Source: Kocuria sp. cx-455 (lineage in GTDB: Bacteria; Actinomycetota; Actinomycetes; Actinomycetales; Micrococcaceae). Taken from it: DNA of 64,000 nt. Shown piece after piece: positions 18,775 to 27,283 of the stretch. The notes below the pieces were generated by a model. The model was not told the origin of the DNA and made no database searches. It saw only the letters and a program-made list of their open reading frames with translations. Positions within the stretch are counted from its first letter, which is position 1; each line of letters opens with the position of its first letter. Location of the stretch: the NCBI RefSeq assembly GCF_014698015.1, contig NZ_JACXBS010000006.1, positions 1 to 64,000 on the forward strand, given 5' to 3'. The position numbers and the translations under genes are program-made.

Positions 18775-20477
18775 GGGTTCAGCTTAGTAAGCTCGCGCGG
18801 TGAGATCGCGGGTTTCCTCCTTCGGACCTCGCCGACGACGACGCCGCGCACGACCTTCCGGCCGGGCCTTCGGCCTCTGACCAACTGGCGGATGGCCACC
18901 TTGTCCAGCTTGCCGGACCCGTTACGGGGCACTTCCGCCACGGTGACGAGGTCCTTGGGGAGCTTGTAGCGTGCCAGGCGGTCACTGCAGAACTGACGAA
19001 GTTCCGCGATGGACGGGACCTCGTGCCCGGGTTGCGGCTGTAGGACGGCCACGATGCGCTCGACCCACTCCTCGTCCGGGGCTCCCACCACCGCTGCGTC
19101 GGAGATGTCCGGGTGCTCGACCAGGACGCGTTCGATCTCGGCGGGGTACACGTTCTCGCCCCCGGTGATGATCATGTCCTTGAGGCGGTCCACGATGTAG
19201 TAGTAGCCGTCCGGGTCGCGGTAGCCGATGTCCCCGGTGTGGAACCAACCGTCCGTGAAGGCAGCGGCGGTGGCGCCCTCGTCCTCCCAGTACCCGGTGG
19301 TGACGTTGGGCCCACGCACCCACAGTTCGCCACGCGTATCGGGTTCGGTAACGACCTCCCCCGTGCCGGGATCCATGATCCGCACCTCGGTGTAAAGCAT
19401 GGGCATGCCCGCCGAACCCGCCTTCTCGTAGGTGAGCTCGGTGGGCAGGTAGGTCGCGAACGGGGTGGTCTCGGTCAGACCCCACGCCTGCTGGACGGGC
19501 ACGTTCTTGGACTCGAACAGGGAGATCACCACGGGCGGCACCGGGGCACCGGCGCAGATCAGGGCGCGCAGGGAGTCCAGCGTGGCTGCCTCGAACTCGG
19601 GATCGTGGGTCAGCGACAGCAACATGGCCGGGACGAAGAAGGCGTTGTTCACGCCGTAATTCTCGATGTCCGCGAGCACCTGGGAGGGCACGAATCCGCG
19701 GCGGACCACCGTGGTGTTGCCCCGCACCAGCGCGCGCACCGTGAAGGAGTTGAGCGCGCCGATGTGGAACAGGGGCGCCACGGCGTAGTTGATGTCCCTG
19801 CGGCGGGTGTCCACGAGTGAATCCACGTTGAATGCGTTCCAGAAAATATTGCCGTGGCTCAGCCGCACGCCCTTGGGCTTGCCCGTGGTGCCGGAGGTGA
19901 ACATGAGGATCGCCAGGGTGTCGTCCGTGGTCTCCACCGGTTCGCCGAGTGCAGCACCCTCCGAGCGCTGCACGAAGCCACTCAGCGGGATCCAGTGCTC
20001 GCCAACTTCGAGGCCGTCATCGAGAGGCGCCGCGGGATCCTCATCGATCAGGACGGTTTCGGTTTGGAAAGGCCACCCCGCACTTTCCTGGCCGGAGGAG
20101 TCCTGGGCGCCCAGAGCGGCGTCGACCACCGGAACATGACCGGGCTCCACGATCATCACGCGCGGTGCGGAGCGCACCAGCAACTCGCTGACCTCGCGCG
20201 GGGCAAGGCGGAAATTGAGCGGTTCGAACACGCCACCCAGCCACCAGGTGGCGAACATGGTGCGCAGGAACAGCTCGGAGTTCAGGCCCAGGTACACCAC
20301 GCGGTCGCCTTCGCCCACGCCCGACGTCGCCAGGCTCGCCGCGAGTTCGCGCACGTTGATTGCGAACTCGTCGTAGCTGAAGGTGCGACCCTCGTAAATC
20401 ACGGCCGCCAGGTCGCGGCTGTACCGCTGGTTGAAGAGCAGACCGCGGACGGGGTTGATGTTGACCGAGTGGGACAC
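18615..20477 (-). CDS. AMP-forming acyl-CoA synthetase with abnormal C-terminus
   Basis: A 620-residue adenylate-forming CoA ligase: FTSGTTGKPKGV P-loop, WGLTETTPFA, GWFHTGDIGY, DRLKDMIITGGENVYP, and the catalytic-lysine region PRNGSGKLDKVAIRQL. A GTG start is preferred because AGGAGA lies about seven bases upstream and homology begins at SHSVNINP; the first in-frame codons upstream lack this. Homology stops at RQLV, yet the frame runs on for about 85 unrelated Arg/Ser-rich residues and overlaps the thioesterase start by 160 bp. In another frame a stop lies at 18779, 4 bp before the thioesterase ATG, so a frameshift near 18880 (real or sequencing) is an alternative. First gene of a ligase-thioesterase-SMP30 operon. 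Confidence 0.85.
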   Translation of the reverse strand: MSHSVNINPVRGLLFNQRYSRDLAAVIYEGRTFSYDEFAINVRELAASLATSGVGEGDRVVYLGLNSELFLRTMFATWWLGGVFEPLNFRLAPREVSELLVRSAPRVMIVEPGHVPVVDAALGAQDSSGQESAGWPFQTETVLIDEDPAAPLDDGLEVGEHWIPLSGFVQRSEGAALGEPVETTDDTLAILMFTSGTTGKPKGVRLSHGNIFWNAFNVDSLVDTRRRDINYAVAPLFHIGALNSFTVRALVRGNTTVVRRGFVPSQVLADIENYGVNNAFFVPAMLLSLTHDPEFEAATLDSLRALICAGAPVPPVVISLFESKNVPVQQAWGLTETTPFATYLPTELTYEKAGSAGMPMLYTEVRIMDPGTGEVVTEPDTRGELWVRGPNVTTGYWEDEGATAAAFTDGWFHTGDIGYRDPDGYYYIVDRLKDMIITGGENVYPAEIERVLVEHPDISDAAVVGAPDEEWVERIVAVLQPQPGHEVPSIAELRQFCSDRLARYKLPKDLVTVAEVPRNGSGKLDKVAIRQLVRGRRPGRKVVRGVVVGEVRRRKPAISPRELTKLNPCSRTRTSHSAPANGSNPKISTPTAPCSAGRCCAGSTRKPRFTRSCSWAISAR

Positions 20478-20712
20478 GGGTGATCTCCTGAAATAGAGGA
20501 CAATCTCCATCGTTGATTTTCTCAACGAGTGATGCACCTCACGGTAGCAAGACCCGCAGCATTGCGACACCGCATTTTGATATCGGAAACGTACTGATTC
20601 GTCCCGTTACCGTGTGAACCTCCTCGATCCGTGGGGAGTCCCCCCCCCCGCCCGATATCTCGCAGGGCACGGGCACGAGGGGTCTGGGCCGGTGCCGCAT
20701 ATCCTTGGTGAC
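20478..20712. other. divergent intergenic region with a 10-base C tract
   Basis: Separates the divergent acyl-CoA synthetase and molybdenum oxidoreductase genes. It contains a run of ten cytosines at 20640-20649. I see no convincing operator or promoter consensus. Confidence 0.4.
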
Positions 20713-22287
20713 ATGCCCTCGTCCTCACACCGCACGGATTCTGCCGACGCAGCCACTCCGCCGCTCACGCACCGCAGCTTCACCGGTGCTTGGCAGTTGC
20801 TGGGCGTGGCCGCGACCGCCCTGGCCGTGGGGATTGCCGAGTTCTTCGCGTGGCTGACCGGACCCTTGGGGTCCCCCCTGACCGCGGTGGGCGGAGTCGT
20901 GGTGGACTTTGTCCCCGCGCCCGTCAAGGACACCGTGATCGCCGTGTTCGGCACCGGGGACAAAATTTTCCTGTTCGTCGCGATGGCCGTGGGGCTCGTG
21001 GTACTGGGATTGCTCGTCGGCGTCGTGGAGCGGCGACGACGCCGAATGGGCATCGCGCTCCTCGCCGCGCTGGGGCTGGTCGGACTGGCCGCCGTAATGA
21101 CCCGAGCGGGTGCGGATGCGGTCAACGCCGTCCCCGTCATTGTCGGCACCGGCGCCGGTCTCGTATTCCTCAGCTACGCGGGTGGCGGCGCGGCGGCGCC
21201 CGCGGCCGATAACCCGCTGGATCGCCGTAAATTCCTCCAGCTGTCCGCGGGGGCGCTGACCGTGGGCGTGGTCGCGGGCGCGGTGGGGCGGTGGGCGGTG
21301 TCGGCGGCCCGGAAGGTCCCGGACATGCGCGCCGCGCTGGGCATCCCGGCCCCGGTCGCTCGCGAGACCATCCCCGCCGGGACCCAGGTGCCAGTCACTG
21401 GCGTCGAGCCATGGTTGACCCCCGCCGAGGACTTCTACCGGATCGACACCGCCCTGCGCGTCCCTCACATCGACGTGAGCCAGTGGCGACTGCGCATCCA
21501 CGGGATGGTGGACCGGGAGATCGAGTTGACCTTCGACGACCTCATCGGGCGTCCGCTGCACGAACGCGCGGTGACGCTCGCGTGCGTGTCCAATCAGGTG
21601 GGCGGCGACCTCGTGGGCAACGCCGTGTGGACCGGTGTGCCGTTGCGAGAGTTGCTCGCGGAGGCCGGAGTGAGCCCGGACGCGGACATGGTGCTCTCGA
21701 CCTCCGAGGACGGTTTCACGGCCGGAACACCCCTGAGCGCCCTCACGGACGAGAAGCGCACCGCCATGCTCGCCGTGACTATGAACGGAGAGCCCCTGCC
21801 TTTCGAGCACGGCTACCCGGTGCGCATGGTGGTCTCCGGGCTCTACGGTTATGTCTCCGCAACAAAATGGCTCGTGGATCTCGAGGTCACCCGCTTCGAC
21901 CAAGCCGAAGGTTACTGGACGCCCCGTGGTTGGTCCGCGGAGGGGCCCATCAAGATGTCCTCACGTATCGACGTCCCCCGGGAACACGCAAGCGTGGACC
22001 CCAACACGACCCTCGCGGGCAGCGCGTGGGCCCAGAACACGGGAATCACCGCGGTTCAGGTGCGCGTGGACGGCGGCGCGTGGAGGGACGCAACTCTCGC
22101 CGCGGTGCCGTCCGAAGACACCTGGCGGCAGTGGTCCGTGCGCATCACCGATCTTCCTGCCGGTTCCCACATGGCCGAGGTCAGAGCGGTGGACGCGGAC
22201 GGGCAGGTGCAGACCTCGGAGCGGGCACGCCCCGACCCCAACGGTTCCTCGGGCTGGCACGAGCGGGCCTTCACCGTGCGCTCCTGA
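20713..22287 (+). CDS. membrane-anchored molybdopterin-dependent oxidoreductase (sulfite oxidase-like)
   Basis: A 524-residue protein with about four N-terminal transmembrane helices (residues ~22-155), then a twin-arginine-like DRRKFLQLSAGALTV motif and a further hydrophobic stretch, then a sulfite-oxidase-type Moco domain. The Moco-binding cysteine lies in VTLACVSNQVGG near residue 292. A C-terminal Ig-like dimerisation domain begins around 430 (AGSAWAQNTGI). The catalytic domain should face the outside of the membrane. The first ATG followed by homologous sequence is used; the ribosome site is weak. Physiological substrate unknown; this family is common in actinobacteria and is usually just called molybdopterin-dependent oxidoreductase. 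Confidence 0.88.
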   Translation: MPSSSHRTDSADAATPPLTHRSFTGAWQLLGVAATALAVGIAEFFAWLTGPLGSPLTAVGGVVVDFVPAPVKDTVIAVFGTGDKIFLFVAMAVGLVVLGLLVGVVERRRRRMGIALLAALGLVGLAAVMTRAGADAVNAVPVIVGTGAGLVFLSYAGGGAAAPAADNPLDRRKFLQLSAGALTVGVVAGAVGRWAVSAARKVPDMRAALGIPAPVARETIPAGTQVPVTGVEPWLTPAEDFYRIDTALRVPHIDVSQWRLRIHGMVDREIELTFDDLIGRPLHERAVTLACVSNQVGGDLVGNAVWTGVPLRELLAEAGVSPDADMVLSTSEDGFTAGTPLSALTDEKRTAMLAVTMNGEPLPFEHGYPVRMVVSGLYGYVSATKWLVDLEVTRFDQAEGYWTPRGWSAEGPIKMSSRIDVPREHASVDPNTTLAGSAWAQNTGITAVQVRVDGGAWRDATLAAVPSEDTWRQWSVRITDLPAGSHMAEVRAVDADGQVQTSERARPDPNGSSGWHERAFTVRS

Positions 22288-22384
22288 CCACCCGCTCACC
22301 GGACGGCGACACCGTGCGGCGAGCACGTGACCTCGGTCCGCGCACGAGGATGCGCGCCGGCCCGTGATCGGTCATGATGCCTGC

Positions 22385-23647
22385 ATGACCGATTCTCCGC
22401 CCACACACTCCACTAAGCCCCCCGCGGGCAGTACCCGGTTACAACGCAAGGTGCTGATCGTCCTCGCCACCGGACAGATCTTGGGCGGGTTGGGCGTGGG
22501 CGCCACCTTGGCGCTGGGTGCGCTCCTGGTGACGGAGGTTTCCGGGTCCAGTGCGCTCTCCGGCCTGGCGGCCACCATGAACACCCTGGGCGCGGCGATC
22601 CTGGCCATTCCCTTGGCCCGCCTCGCCCAACGGCGGGGGCGGCGGATCTCGCTGACCACCGGCGCTCTGGTGGCAATTCTCGGCGCGTCCGTAATTGTCA
22701 CGGCCGCCATTCTTGGATCGCTTCCCCTGCTGTTGACCGGCATGGGGCTACAGGGCGCGGCCATCGCGCTGAACCTGCAGTCCCGCTTTGCCGCAACGGA
22801 CCTGGCCCTGCAGAAGACTCGCGCCCGGGATCTGTCATTGATCGTATGGTCCACCACGATCGGTTCCGTGGTGGGACCCAACCTCTTCGAACCCAGTGAG
22901 CTCCTGGGACGCGCCCTTGGACTCCCCCAGTTCACCGGCGGCTTCCTGATCGCCATGGCCGCACAGGTACTCGGCGCGACGGTCTATTTCCTGGGGCTGC
23001 GACCGGACCCGCTCAAACTCGCACTCGCCCGGGGCGCCACTATTAAGAACAAGCCCGGCCCCGCCGGCGGATTCGGGAGTCTACGTTCCGTTCCGGCGGC
23101 TCGCCAAGCTGTCCTGATCGTGGCGCTCTCCCATGCCGTGATGGTGGCGGTCATGTCCATGACGCCCGTGCACCTGACCAGCCACGGCGCCACTCTCTCG
23201 CTCGTGGGGCTCACCATCAGCCTCCACGTGGCCGGCATGTACGCGCTGTCCCCCGTGTTCGGATGGCTCGCGGACAAGATGGGCCGCGCGCAGACCGTAC
23301 TTCTGGGGCAAGCCACATTCGCCATCGCACTGTTGCTCACGTTCTTGGGCGCAGAGAACCAGGCCCTGGTTCTGACGGCGCTGATCTTGCTGGGTCTCGG
23401 CTGGTCCGCATCCACCGTGGCGGGCTCCACCATGGTCACGGAATCCGTTCCGGTGCAGGACCGGCCGGGTCTGCAGGGCACCTCGGACCTGGTCATGAAC
23501 TTGTGCGGCGCGGCCGGTGGCGCGTTGGCCGGGCCCATTCTGGCGATGGTCGGTTTCTCCGGACTGGGCCTGGTGTTCCTGGCGGCGGTGCTGGTGGTGA
23601 CGGTGGTGGCGGCAAAGACCCTCCGTGACACCCGCGTCACCATTTGA
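22385..23647 (+). CDS. MFS transporter
   Basis: A 420-residue major facilitator protein with 12 predicted hydrophobic segments and the loop motif RLAQRRGRRIS between helices 2 and 3, repeated weakly as GWLADKMGRAQ between helices 8 and 9. The ATG starting MTDSPPTHS is preferred to an earlier GTG because neither has a clear ribosome site and the hydrophilic start fits the family. Located 97 bp after the molybdenum oxidoreductase. Substrate unknown; probably an efflux carrier. Confidence 0.8.
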   Translation: MTDSPPTHSTKPPAGSTRLQRKVLIVLATGQILGGLGVGATLALGALLVTEVSGSSALSGLAATMNTLGAAILAIPLARLAQRRGRRISLTTGALVAILGASVIVTAAILGSLPLLLTGMGLQGAAIALNLQSRFAATDLALQKTRARDLSLIVWSTTIGSVVGPNLFEPSELLGRALGLPQFTGGFLIAMAAQVLGATVYFLGLRPDPLKLALARGATIKNKPGPAGGFGSLRSVPAARQAVLIVALSHAVMVAVMSMTPVHLTSHGATLSLVGLTISLHVAGMYALSPVFGWLADKMGRAQTVLLGQATFAIALLLTFLGAENQALVLTALILLGLGWSASTVAGSTMVTESVPVQDRPGLQGTSDLVMNLCGAAGGALAGPILAMVGFSGLGLVFLAAVLVVTVVAAKTLRDTRVTI

Positions 23648-23651
23648 TCCC

Positions 23652-23691
23652 GCCTTACTGCACGGTAGGTCGCCCTACCCTGCAGTAAGGC
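23652..23691. repeat. palindromic hairpin repeat, copy 1
   Basis: Arms GCCTTACTGCA (23652-23662) and TGCAGTAAGGC (23681-23691) with an inner stem GGTAGG/CCTACC (23664-23669, 23674-23679). The identical 40-bp element recurs at 34604-34643, and a variant at 35994-36047. It lies between convergent genes, 4 bp after the MFS stop, and could act as a bidirectional terminator or a REP-like element. Confidence 0.85.
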
Positions 23692-23728
23692 CCCATTAAA
23701 TGGCTCACCAGGCCCATCGCACCCGAAA

Positions 23729-24613
23729 TTACCCCAGATAGAACCCGCCGTCCGAGGTGAGCACCTGACCGACGATCCACGCGCCGTCGTCCGTGGCGAG
23801 CCAGCTGATCAACTTGGCAGGGTCCCCCGGTTCACCAAAACGGCCGAACGGCTGAGCGTCGAGCAATTCCTGCACGCCCTCGAGCGAGCGATCCGTGGCG
23901 TCCGGCGTCAGGTACCCGGTATCGACGGGGCCGGGGTTCACGGTGTTGAGCACGATACCCAGCTCGAGCAGCTCCGCCGCCACCGTGGCGGTGACCCCCG
24001 CGAGCGCGGCCTTGCTCGTGGCATAAGCGACCTCGCCGCGCATGGGCCCGTGCCCCTGACCCGACGTCATCCAGAACACGCGACTGGTCGGCTTGCTGAA
24101 TTTCTTGTCGTGCCCGTTACCCAATCGATCGCCCGGCCTCGCGGCCTCGGTAGGTCTATCGGTCTTGAGCAGGGCGAAGGCCCGCGTCAGCAACAGGGTG
24201 GAGCGGGTGTTCGTGTTCCAAAAGGTGTCCAGCGCCTCGGGTGTCATGTCCAGGATGGAGCCGTCTCCGCCGCTCTTGGCGTGATTGCACACCAGAATGT
24301 CCAGGGATCCGGTAAGCGCGTGCGCGGCGTCGACGAGCGGCTGGATCTGCCCCGTGTCCTGCAGGTCTGCGCTCATCTCACCCAGCACGGCACCTTCGGT
24401 GAGTTCGGCCCGCACTTCGCCGACGACGCCGCTCAGGTCGTCCGCGCCCCACGGCTGATCCTGGTCGTGCGGGCCGTAGTGGTGGATGAACACGCTGGCC
24501 CCCAGGCGGGCAAAGGCGCGGGCCACGGCAAAGCCGATCCCGCGGCGTCGTGACACCCCGGTGACCAGCGCGGTCTGTCCGGACAGCGGAAGGGACGCTC
24601 GCGAAACGCTCAT
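23729..24613 (-). CDS. short-chain dehydrogenase/reductase (SDR)
   Basis: A 294-residue Rossmann-fold oxidoreductase. Cofactor loop TGVSRRRGIG near residue 16, CNHAKSGG in place of the usual NNAG, active-site S in FWMTSGQGHG and YATSK for the Tyr-Lys pair, and NPGPVDTGY afterwards are all as expected. An insertion of ~20 residues around TEAARPGDRLGNGHDKKFSKP is unusual. GGGAGG lies nine bases upstream of the chosen ATG. It is the third gene after the CHRD protein and sortase on the minus strand with a 53-bp gap, so it may be read from the SigK-type promoter (inference). Confidence 0.85.
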   Translation of the reverse strand: MSVSRASLPLSGQTALVTGVSRRRGIGFAVARAFARLGASVFIHHYGPHDQDQPWGADDLSGVVGEVRAELTEGAVLGEMSADLQDTGQIQPLVDAAHALTGSLDILVCNHAKSGGDGSILDMTPEALDTFWNTNTRSTLLLTRAFALLKTDRPTEAARPGDRLGNGHDKKFSKPTSRVFWMTSGQGHGPMRGEVAYATSKAALAGVTATVAAELLELGIVLNTVNPGPVDTGYLTPDATDRSLEGVQELLDAQPFGRFGEPGDPAKLISWLATDDGAWIVGQVLTSDGGFYLG

Positions 24614-24666
24614 GGCCCCATCCTCCCAGGATGATTTCCCGGGATACCAACGCCGCCCTTGCAGGT

Positions 24667-25362
24667 TCACGTGGTGAGGGTCGCGTACACCACGTAGTTG
24701 TCCCCGAAGTTACCGGTCGCGGGGTCGTAGCCGTCGCAGGTGATCAGCCGCAGCTCGGCCCCCGGGGTGTTGCCGTAGACCTTCAGGGTGGGGAATTCGT
24801 CCTTGGCGTAGGCCTCCCCGCGATCGACCGTGAATGTAGCGGTGCTCCCGTCCTGCCGGGCAACCTCGATGGTGTCCCCGGGACGCAGTTGGCGAAGGTC
24901 CGCAAAGACTCCGGGGCCACCACCCGTGGCGTTGACGTGACCGAGCAGCACTGCCGGGCCGCGCTCGCCGGGCGTGGGTGAGCCGTCGTACCAGCCGGCC
25001 GGGGACCCGGGAGGCTCCGGTGGGACCTCCAGGGAACCGTCCTCGCGCAGGCCCAGGTGCAGTAGTTCGGACCTGGTGCCGGTGGCCGGGATCGACAGGG
25101 ACTGCGGGTCCGATGCGGCCAGCACTTTTTGCGCGGGCCCGGAAGCGGCTGCCGACGCGGCCGTGGGGCTGGGAACCGGGGCGGCCGCCGAGGTGCTGGG
25201 GACCGGAGTGGCTGTCGAGGTGCTGGCCGAGGCCACGGGGACCTCACCTGTGGCCCCGGACTCCGGAGTGCCGCCGGAGGTGCAGCCGGTAAAGCAGAAA
25301 AGGGCAGCGATCGCCGCGCAAGCCATCAGGCCTGCGCGGCGATCTGTGCTCGAACCCGTCAT
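24667..25362 (-). CDS. class F (E/F-type) sortase lipoprotein
   Basis: A 231-residue protein with a signal sequence and lipobox ending FTGC at about residue 27, so probably lipid-anchored outside the membrane. A low-complexity Ala/Ser/Thr/Pro linker follows (to ~75), then a sortase domain: catalytic-His motif LLGHVNATGGGPGVF and catalytic-Cys motif RLITCDGYDP near the C-terminus. The third catalytic residue is not certain; the arginine just before LITC is one candidate. AAGGAG lies ten bases upstream. It is 41 bp after the CHRD gene, whose C-terminus carries a sorting-signal-like tail, so that protein is the likely substrate. Confidence 0.82.
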   Translation of the reverse strand: MTGSSTDRRAGLMACAAIAALFCFTGCTSGGTPESGATGEVPVASASTSTATPVPSTSAAAPVPSPTAASAAASGPAQKVLAASDPQSLSIPATGTRSELLHLGLREDGSLEVPPEPPGSPAGWYDGSPTPGERGPAVLLGHVNATGGGPGVFADLRQLRPGDTIEVARQDGSTATFTVDRGEAYAKDEFPTLKVYGNTPGAELRLITCDGYDPATGNFGDNYVVYATLTT

Positions 25363-25403
25363 GGGAGTCGAACTCCTTCGTGCCGGATCAACATGCGAAT
25401 CGG

Positions 25404-26180
25404 TCAGCTCCGGGCGCGGCGGTGGGCCACGAACATCCCGGAGGCGGCCAATGCCACGGCACCGACACCGGCGGCGGCCACTCCAACTGTCGCACCGGTG
25501 TTCGTGTCCGTCACCACGCCGGTGTCGGCTCCGCCGTTCGGCATGGCCGCCATCTGCGACGCGCCCAAGGTGCCACACGCGGCCGGCAGGGTCGCGGCCA
25601 GCGGCAGCTCGGGATCCAGACTGGACTTCTTCTCAGCCGCGGCGGCCGGCATCTTCGCGGGGTCCACACCGTGGACGACCACAACCGCGTTGCCGTCCTT
25701 CAGGGACTGCGCGGTCTCCGCATTGAGATCGAAGGTCCGCTCATAGGTGTAGGAGCTGCCTCCGGGGAAGCGGTCCACGGCCAGGGCGGAATCCGCACTC
25801 GTGTCACCCTCGGTCGTCAGGGACGTGCCGATCATGCCGTAGAACGGGTGGCCCTCGGGCGTGCTGACCACGCCATCGCCGTCGGTGTCGGCGGAGGCCG
25901 GCGGACAGACTCCCTGAGCACTGATGTGAATGTGCTGGGCGTGCGGGAACGGCCCGTCCATGAAGGTCTCCGCGGCACCGGTGACATTGACCGTGACGGT
26001 GGCCTGGTTGCCGTGGACGTCAACCATGGCCTCACCGGTGGTGCCGGAGTTGTTCATGGTGTTCAGGGTCGTCTGGGTCGACCACATGTCGCCCTCATGG
26101 GCCATGGCCGGGGCAACCTGCAGCGCCAGGGCGCTCAGGGCCAACGTGGGAACGGCGAGCAAACGCAACTTCTTGTTCAT
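25404..26180 (-). CDS. CHRD-domain surface protein with sorting signal
   Basis: A 258-residue exported protein. Residues 1-27 are a signal peptide ending APAMAHEG. A CHRD domain follows (~30-190), with the histidine-rich HAQHIHIS segment and TTEGDTSADSALAVDRFPGG. The C-terminus carries PNGGADTG, then a hydrophobic helix (VGVAAAGVGAVALAASGMF) and the basic tail HRRARS, the layout of a cell-wall sorting signal for actinobacterial class F sortases. Two cysteines (CPP and ACGT) could form a disulfide. AAGGA lies seven bases upstream. A SigK-like promoter precedes the gene. Role of CHRD proteins is poorly known; the HxH motif suggests possible metal binding (inference). Confidence 0.8.
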   Translation of the reverse strand: MNKKLRLLAVPTLALSALALQVAPAMAHEGDMWSTQTTLNTMNNSGTTGEAMVDVHGNQATVTVNVTGAAETFMDGPFPHAQHIHISAQGVCPPASADTDGDGVVSTPEGHPFYGMIGTSLTTEGDTSADSALAVDRFPGGSSYTYERTFDLNAETAQSLKDGNAVVVVHGVDPAKMPAAAAEKKSSLDPELPLAATLPAACGTLGASQMAAMPNGGADTGVVTDTNTGATVGVAAAGVGAVALAASGMFVAHRRARS

Positions 26181-26208
26181 GATCGGTTCCTTACTTAGCG
26201 TGCGGGGG

Positions 26209-26296
26209 GTGCTTTGTGCTGGTGTTACACGGAGAGTTCGGTGCCGAGCGCCGCCCGGATGGGTGAGCTGAGAAAAACCTTAAGATTTCTTTTCAC
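26209..26296. repeat. 88-bp direct repeat, left copy
   Basis: Identical over 88 bases to 31011-31098 in the same orientation. It contains the promoter of the CHRD gene. It forms the left boundary of the McrBC island: sequence to its left is the CHRD upstream region, to its right decayed conjugation genes. Confidence 0.97.
26236..26262 (-). promoter_or_regulatory. SigK-type promoter of the CHRD-sortase operon
   Basis: On the minus strand, -35 CCATCC (26262-26257), exactly 15 bases, then -10 CCGAAC (26241-26236). This matches the CCATCC/CCGAAT-type consensus known for mycobacterial SigK. Predicted transcription start is about 50 bases upstream of the CHRD ATG. It lies inside the 88-bp direct repeat, so a second identical copy exists at 31038-31064. 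Confidence 0.7.
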
Positions 26297-26340
26297 GGCG
26301 CAATTCCGCCTGCGTTGAGTACGTCGGCGCGGCGTGTCAA

Positions 26341-26814
26341 TAGGGTGGTGATGGCCCCGAGGTGTGGACGTGTGGGTGGATCCGGGATGAGAAGCTGTTC
26401 TCGACCGCTAACGTCGTCACTTATGGTGGCAACATCAAGGAGGAGGGGTGCCTGACGATGCTCTCCGAGCTAATCGGCGCGTGCAATTACACCTCCGTCT
26501 CCTCCTCAAGGCAGTGAGACAGCGGGTCCACGTCGCGCCGGGATGCCACCGACGACATCATGTCGGTGGCCGACCTGCCCGCCCTGCCCTAGGATCGGGC
26601 CGTGATGTTCGGCTCCGGGGCACGGGCCGTGCTGCTGCGCACCATTCCAATTGACCACCACCCCTACGCGGATGCGTCCAGGACCTCCGAAAAAGCCCAC
26701 AACAGCCCGAAGGCGGTCACCGTCGACCAGGGCGGCGAGCCCGAGAAGCCGGCTGTTGGGGCAGCGGCGGCCGCGCCTGCCGGGAACCAGTGGGCGGCGC
26801 TGGTGAAGGAGTAG
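26341..26814 (+). pseudogene. C-terminal remnant of a TraG/VirD4-type conjugative coupling protein
   Basis: One continuous frame from 26344 to the TAG at 26814 reads like the end of actinobacterial TraG/TraM-recognition coupling proteins: LFSTANVVTYGGNIKEE, then LSELIGACNY, TSRRDATDDIMSVADLPALP, and DRAVMFGSGARAVLLRTIP. It is interrupted by an in-frame TGA (after SSSRQ) and a TAG (ALP*DRA), and the N-terminal bulk is absent up to the repeat boundary. It cannot make a functional ATPase. The tail ends 2 bp before the DUF4913 start, the usual gene order in such elements. Confidence 0.55.
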
Positions 26815-26816
26815 AC

Positions 26817-27186
26817 ATGAACTGGGAAGAGGAAGCTGCGGAGGGCAACGAGGACGTTGAGGAACAGCCTCCTACACAGCTGTTCTACGCGAACGTGGCC
26901 CAGTTCGTGACCGAACAGCTGGCCTCGGTATACCGGCGTGACGTCGACATGGCTGGCCGCTCCATGACGTTCACCTGGTGCGCCCAGTGGGGGGCGACAC
27001 GAGGAAGCGGTGAGCCGTTTGACGGGGTCGTGGCGGGCGTGGGAGCAGCTACGCACCGACCCGTCCACGGGATTGGCCGTGTGGTGGCGTGACTATGCCG
27101 ACCCCACGATGCATGTGCTCTTTGAGGAGAAAGGGCCCTTCCACGGTTGCACCCCAGGGAGCACAGCCCCGAGGGACTGCCCCTGA
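26817..27186 (+). pseudogene. DUF4913 gene disrupted by a frameshift
   Basis: From the ATG at 26817 (AAGGAG five bases upstream) the frame reads a DUF4913 N-terminus: LFYANVAQFVTEQLASVYRR ... FTWCAQW. At a run of six Gs (26989-26994) homology jumps frame and continues as RHEEAVSRL, WRAWEQLRTDP, STGLAVWWRDYADP and GPFHGC, ending at TGA 27186. The unshifted frame ends at 27092 with unrelated residues. DUF4913 proteins accompany conjugative plasmids and integrative elements of actinobacteria; function unknown. The shift may be decay or a homopolymer sequencing error. Confidence 0.65.
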
Positions 27187-27235
27187 CCCTGGACCCACCG
27201 CCGGAGGGCCTGTTCGGCTGAAGGTCACGGCGAAA

Positions 27236-27264
27236 GGGACGCAACCTGTCACAAGTTGCGTCCC
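27236..27264. promoter_or_regulatory. perfect 10-bp inverted repeat upstream of mcrB
   Basis: GGGACGCAAC (27236-27245) and GTTGCGTCCC (27255-27264) are separated by nine bases. It ends 19 bp before the mcrB ATG. It could be an operator controlling mcrBC or a hairpin closing the DUF4913 transcript; there is no T tract. Confidence 0.5.
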
Positions 27265-27283
27265 GAGCGTGAAGAATACAGGG

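Noticed and set aside
26448-26816. Small plus-strand ORFs in the left part of the island as independent genes
   Set aside because: The frame ending at 26814 reads as a continuous TraG-like tail with stops; the other small ORFs overlap it in unrelated frames.
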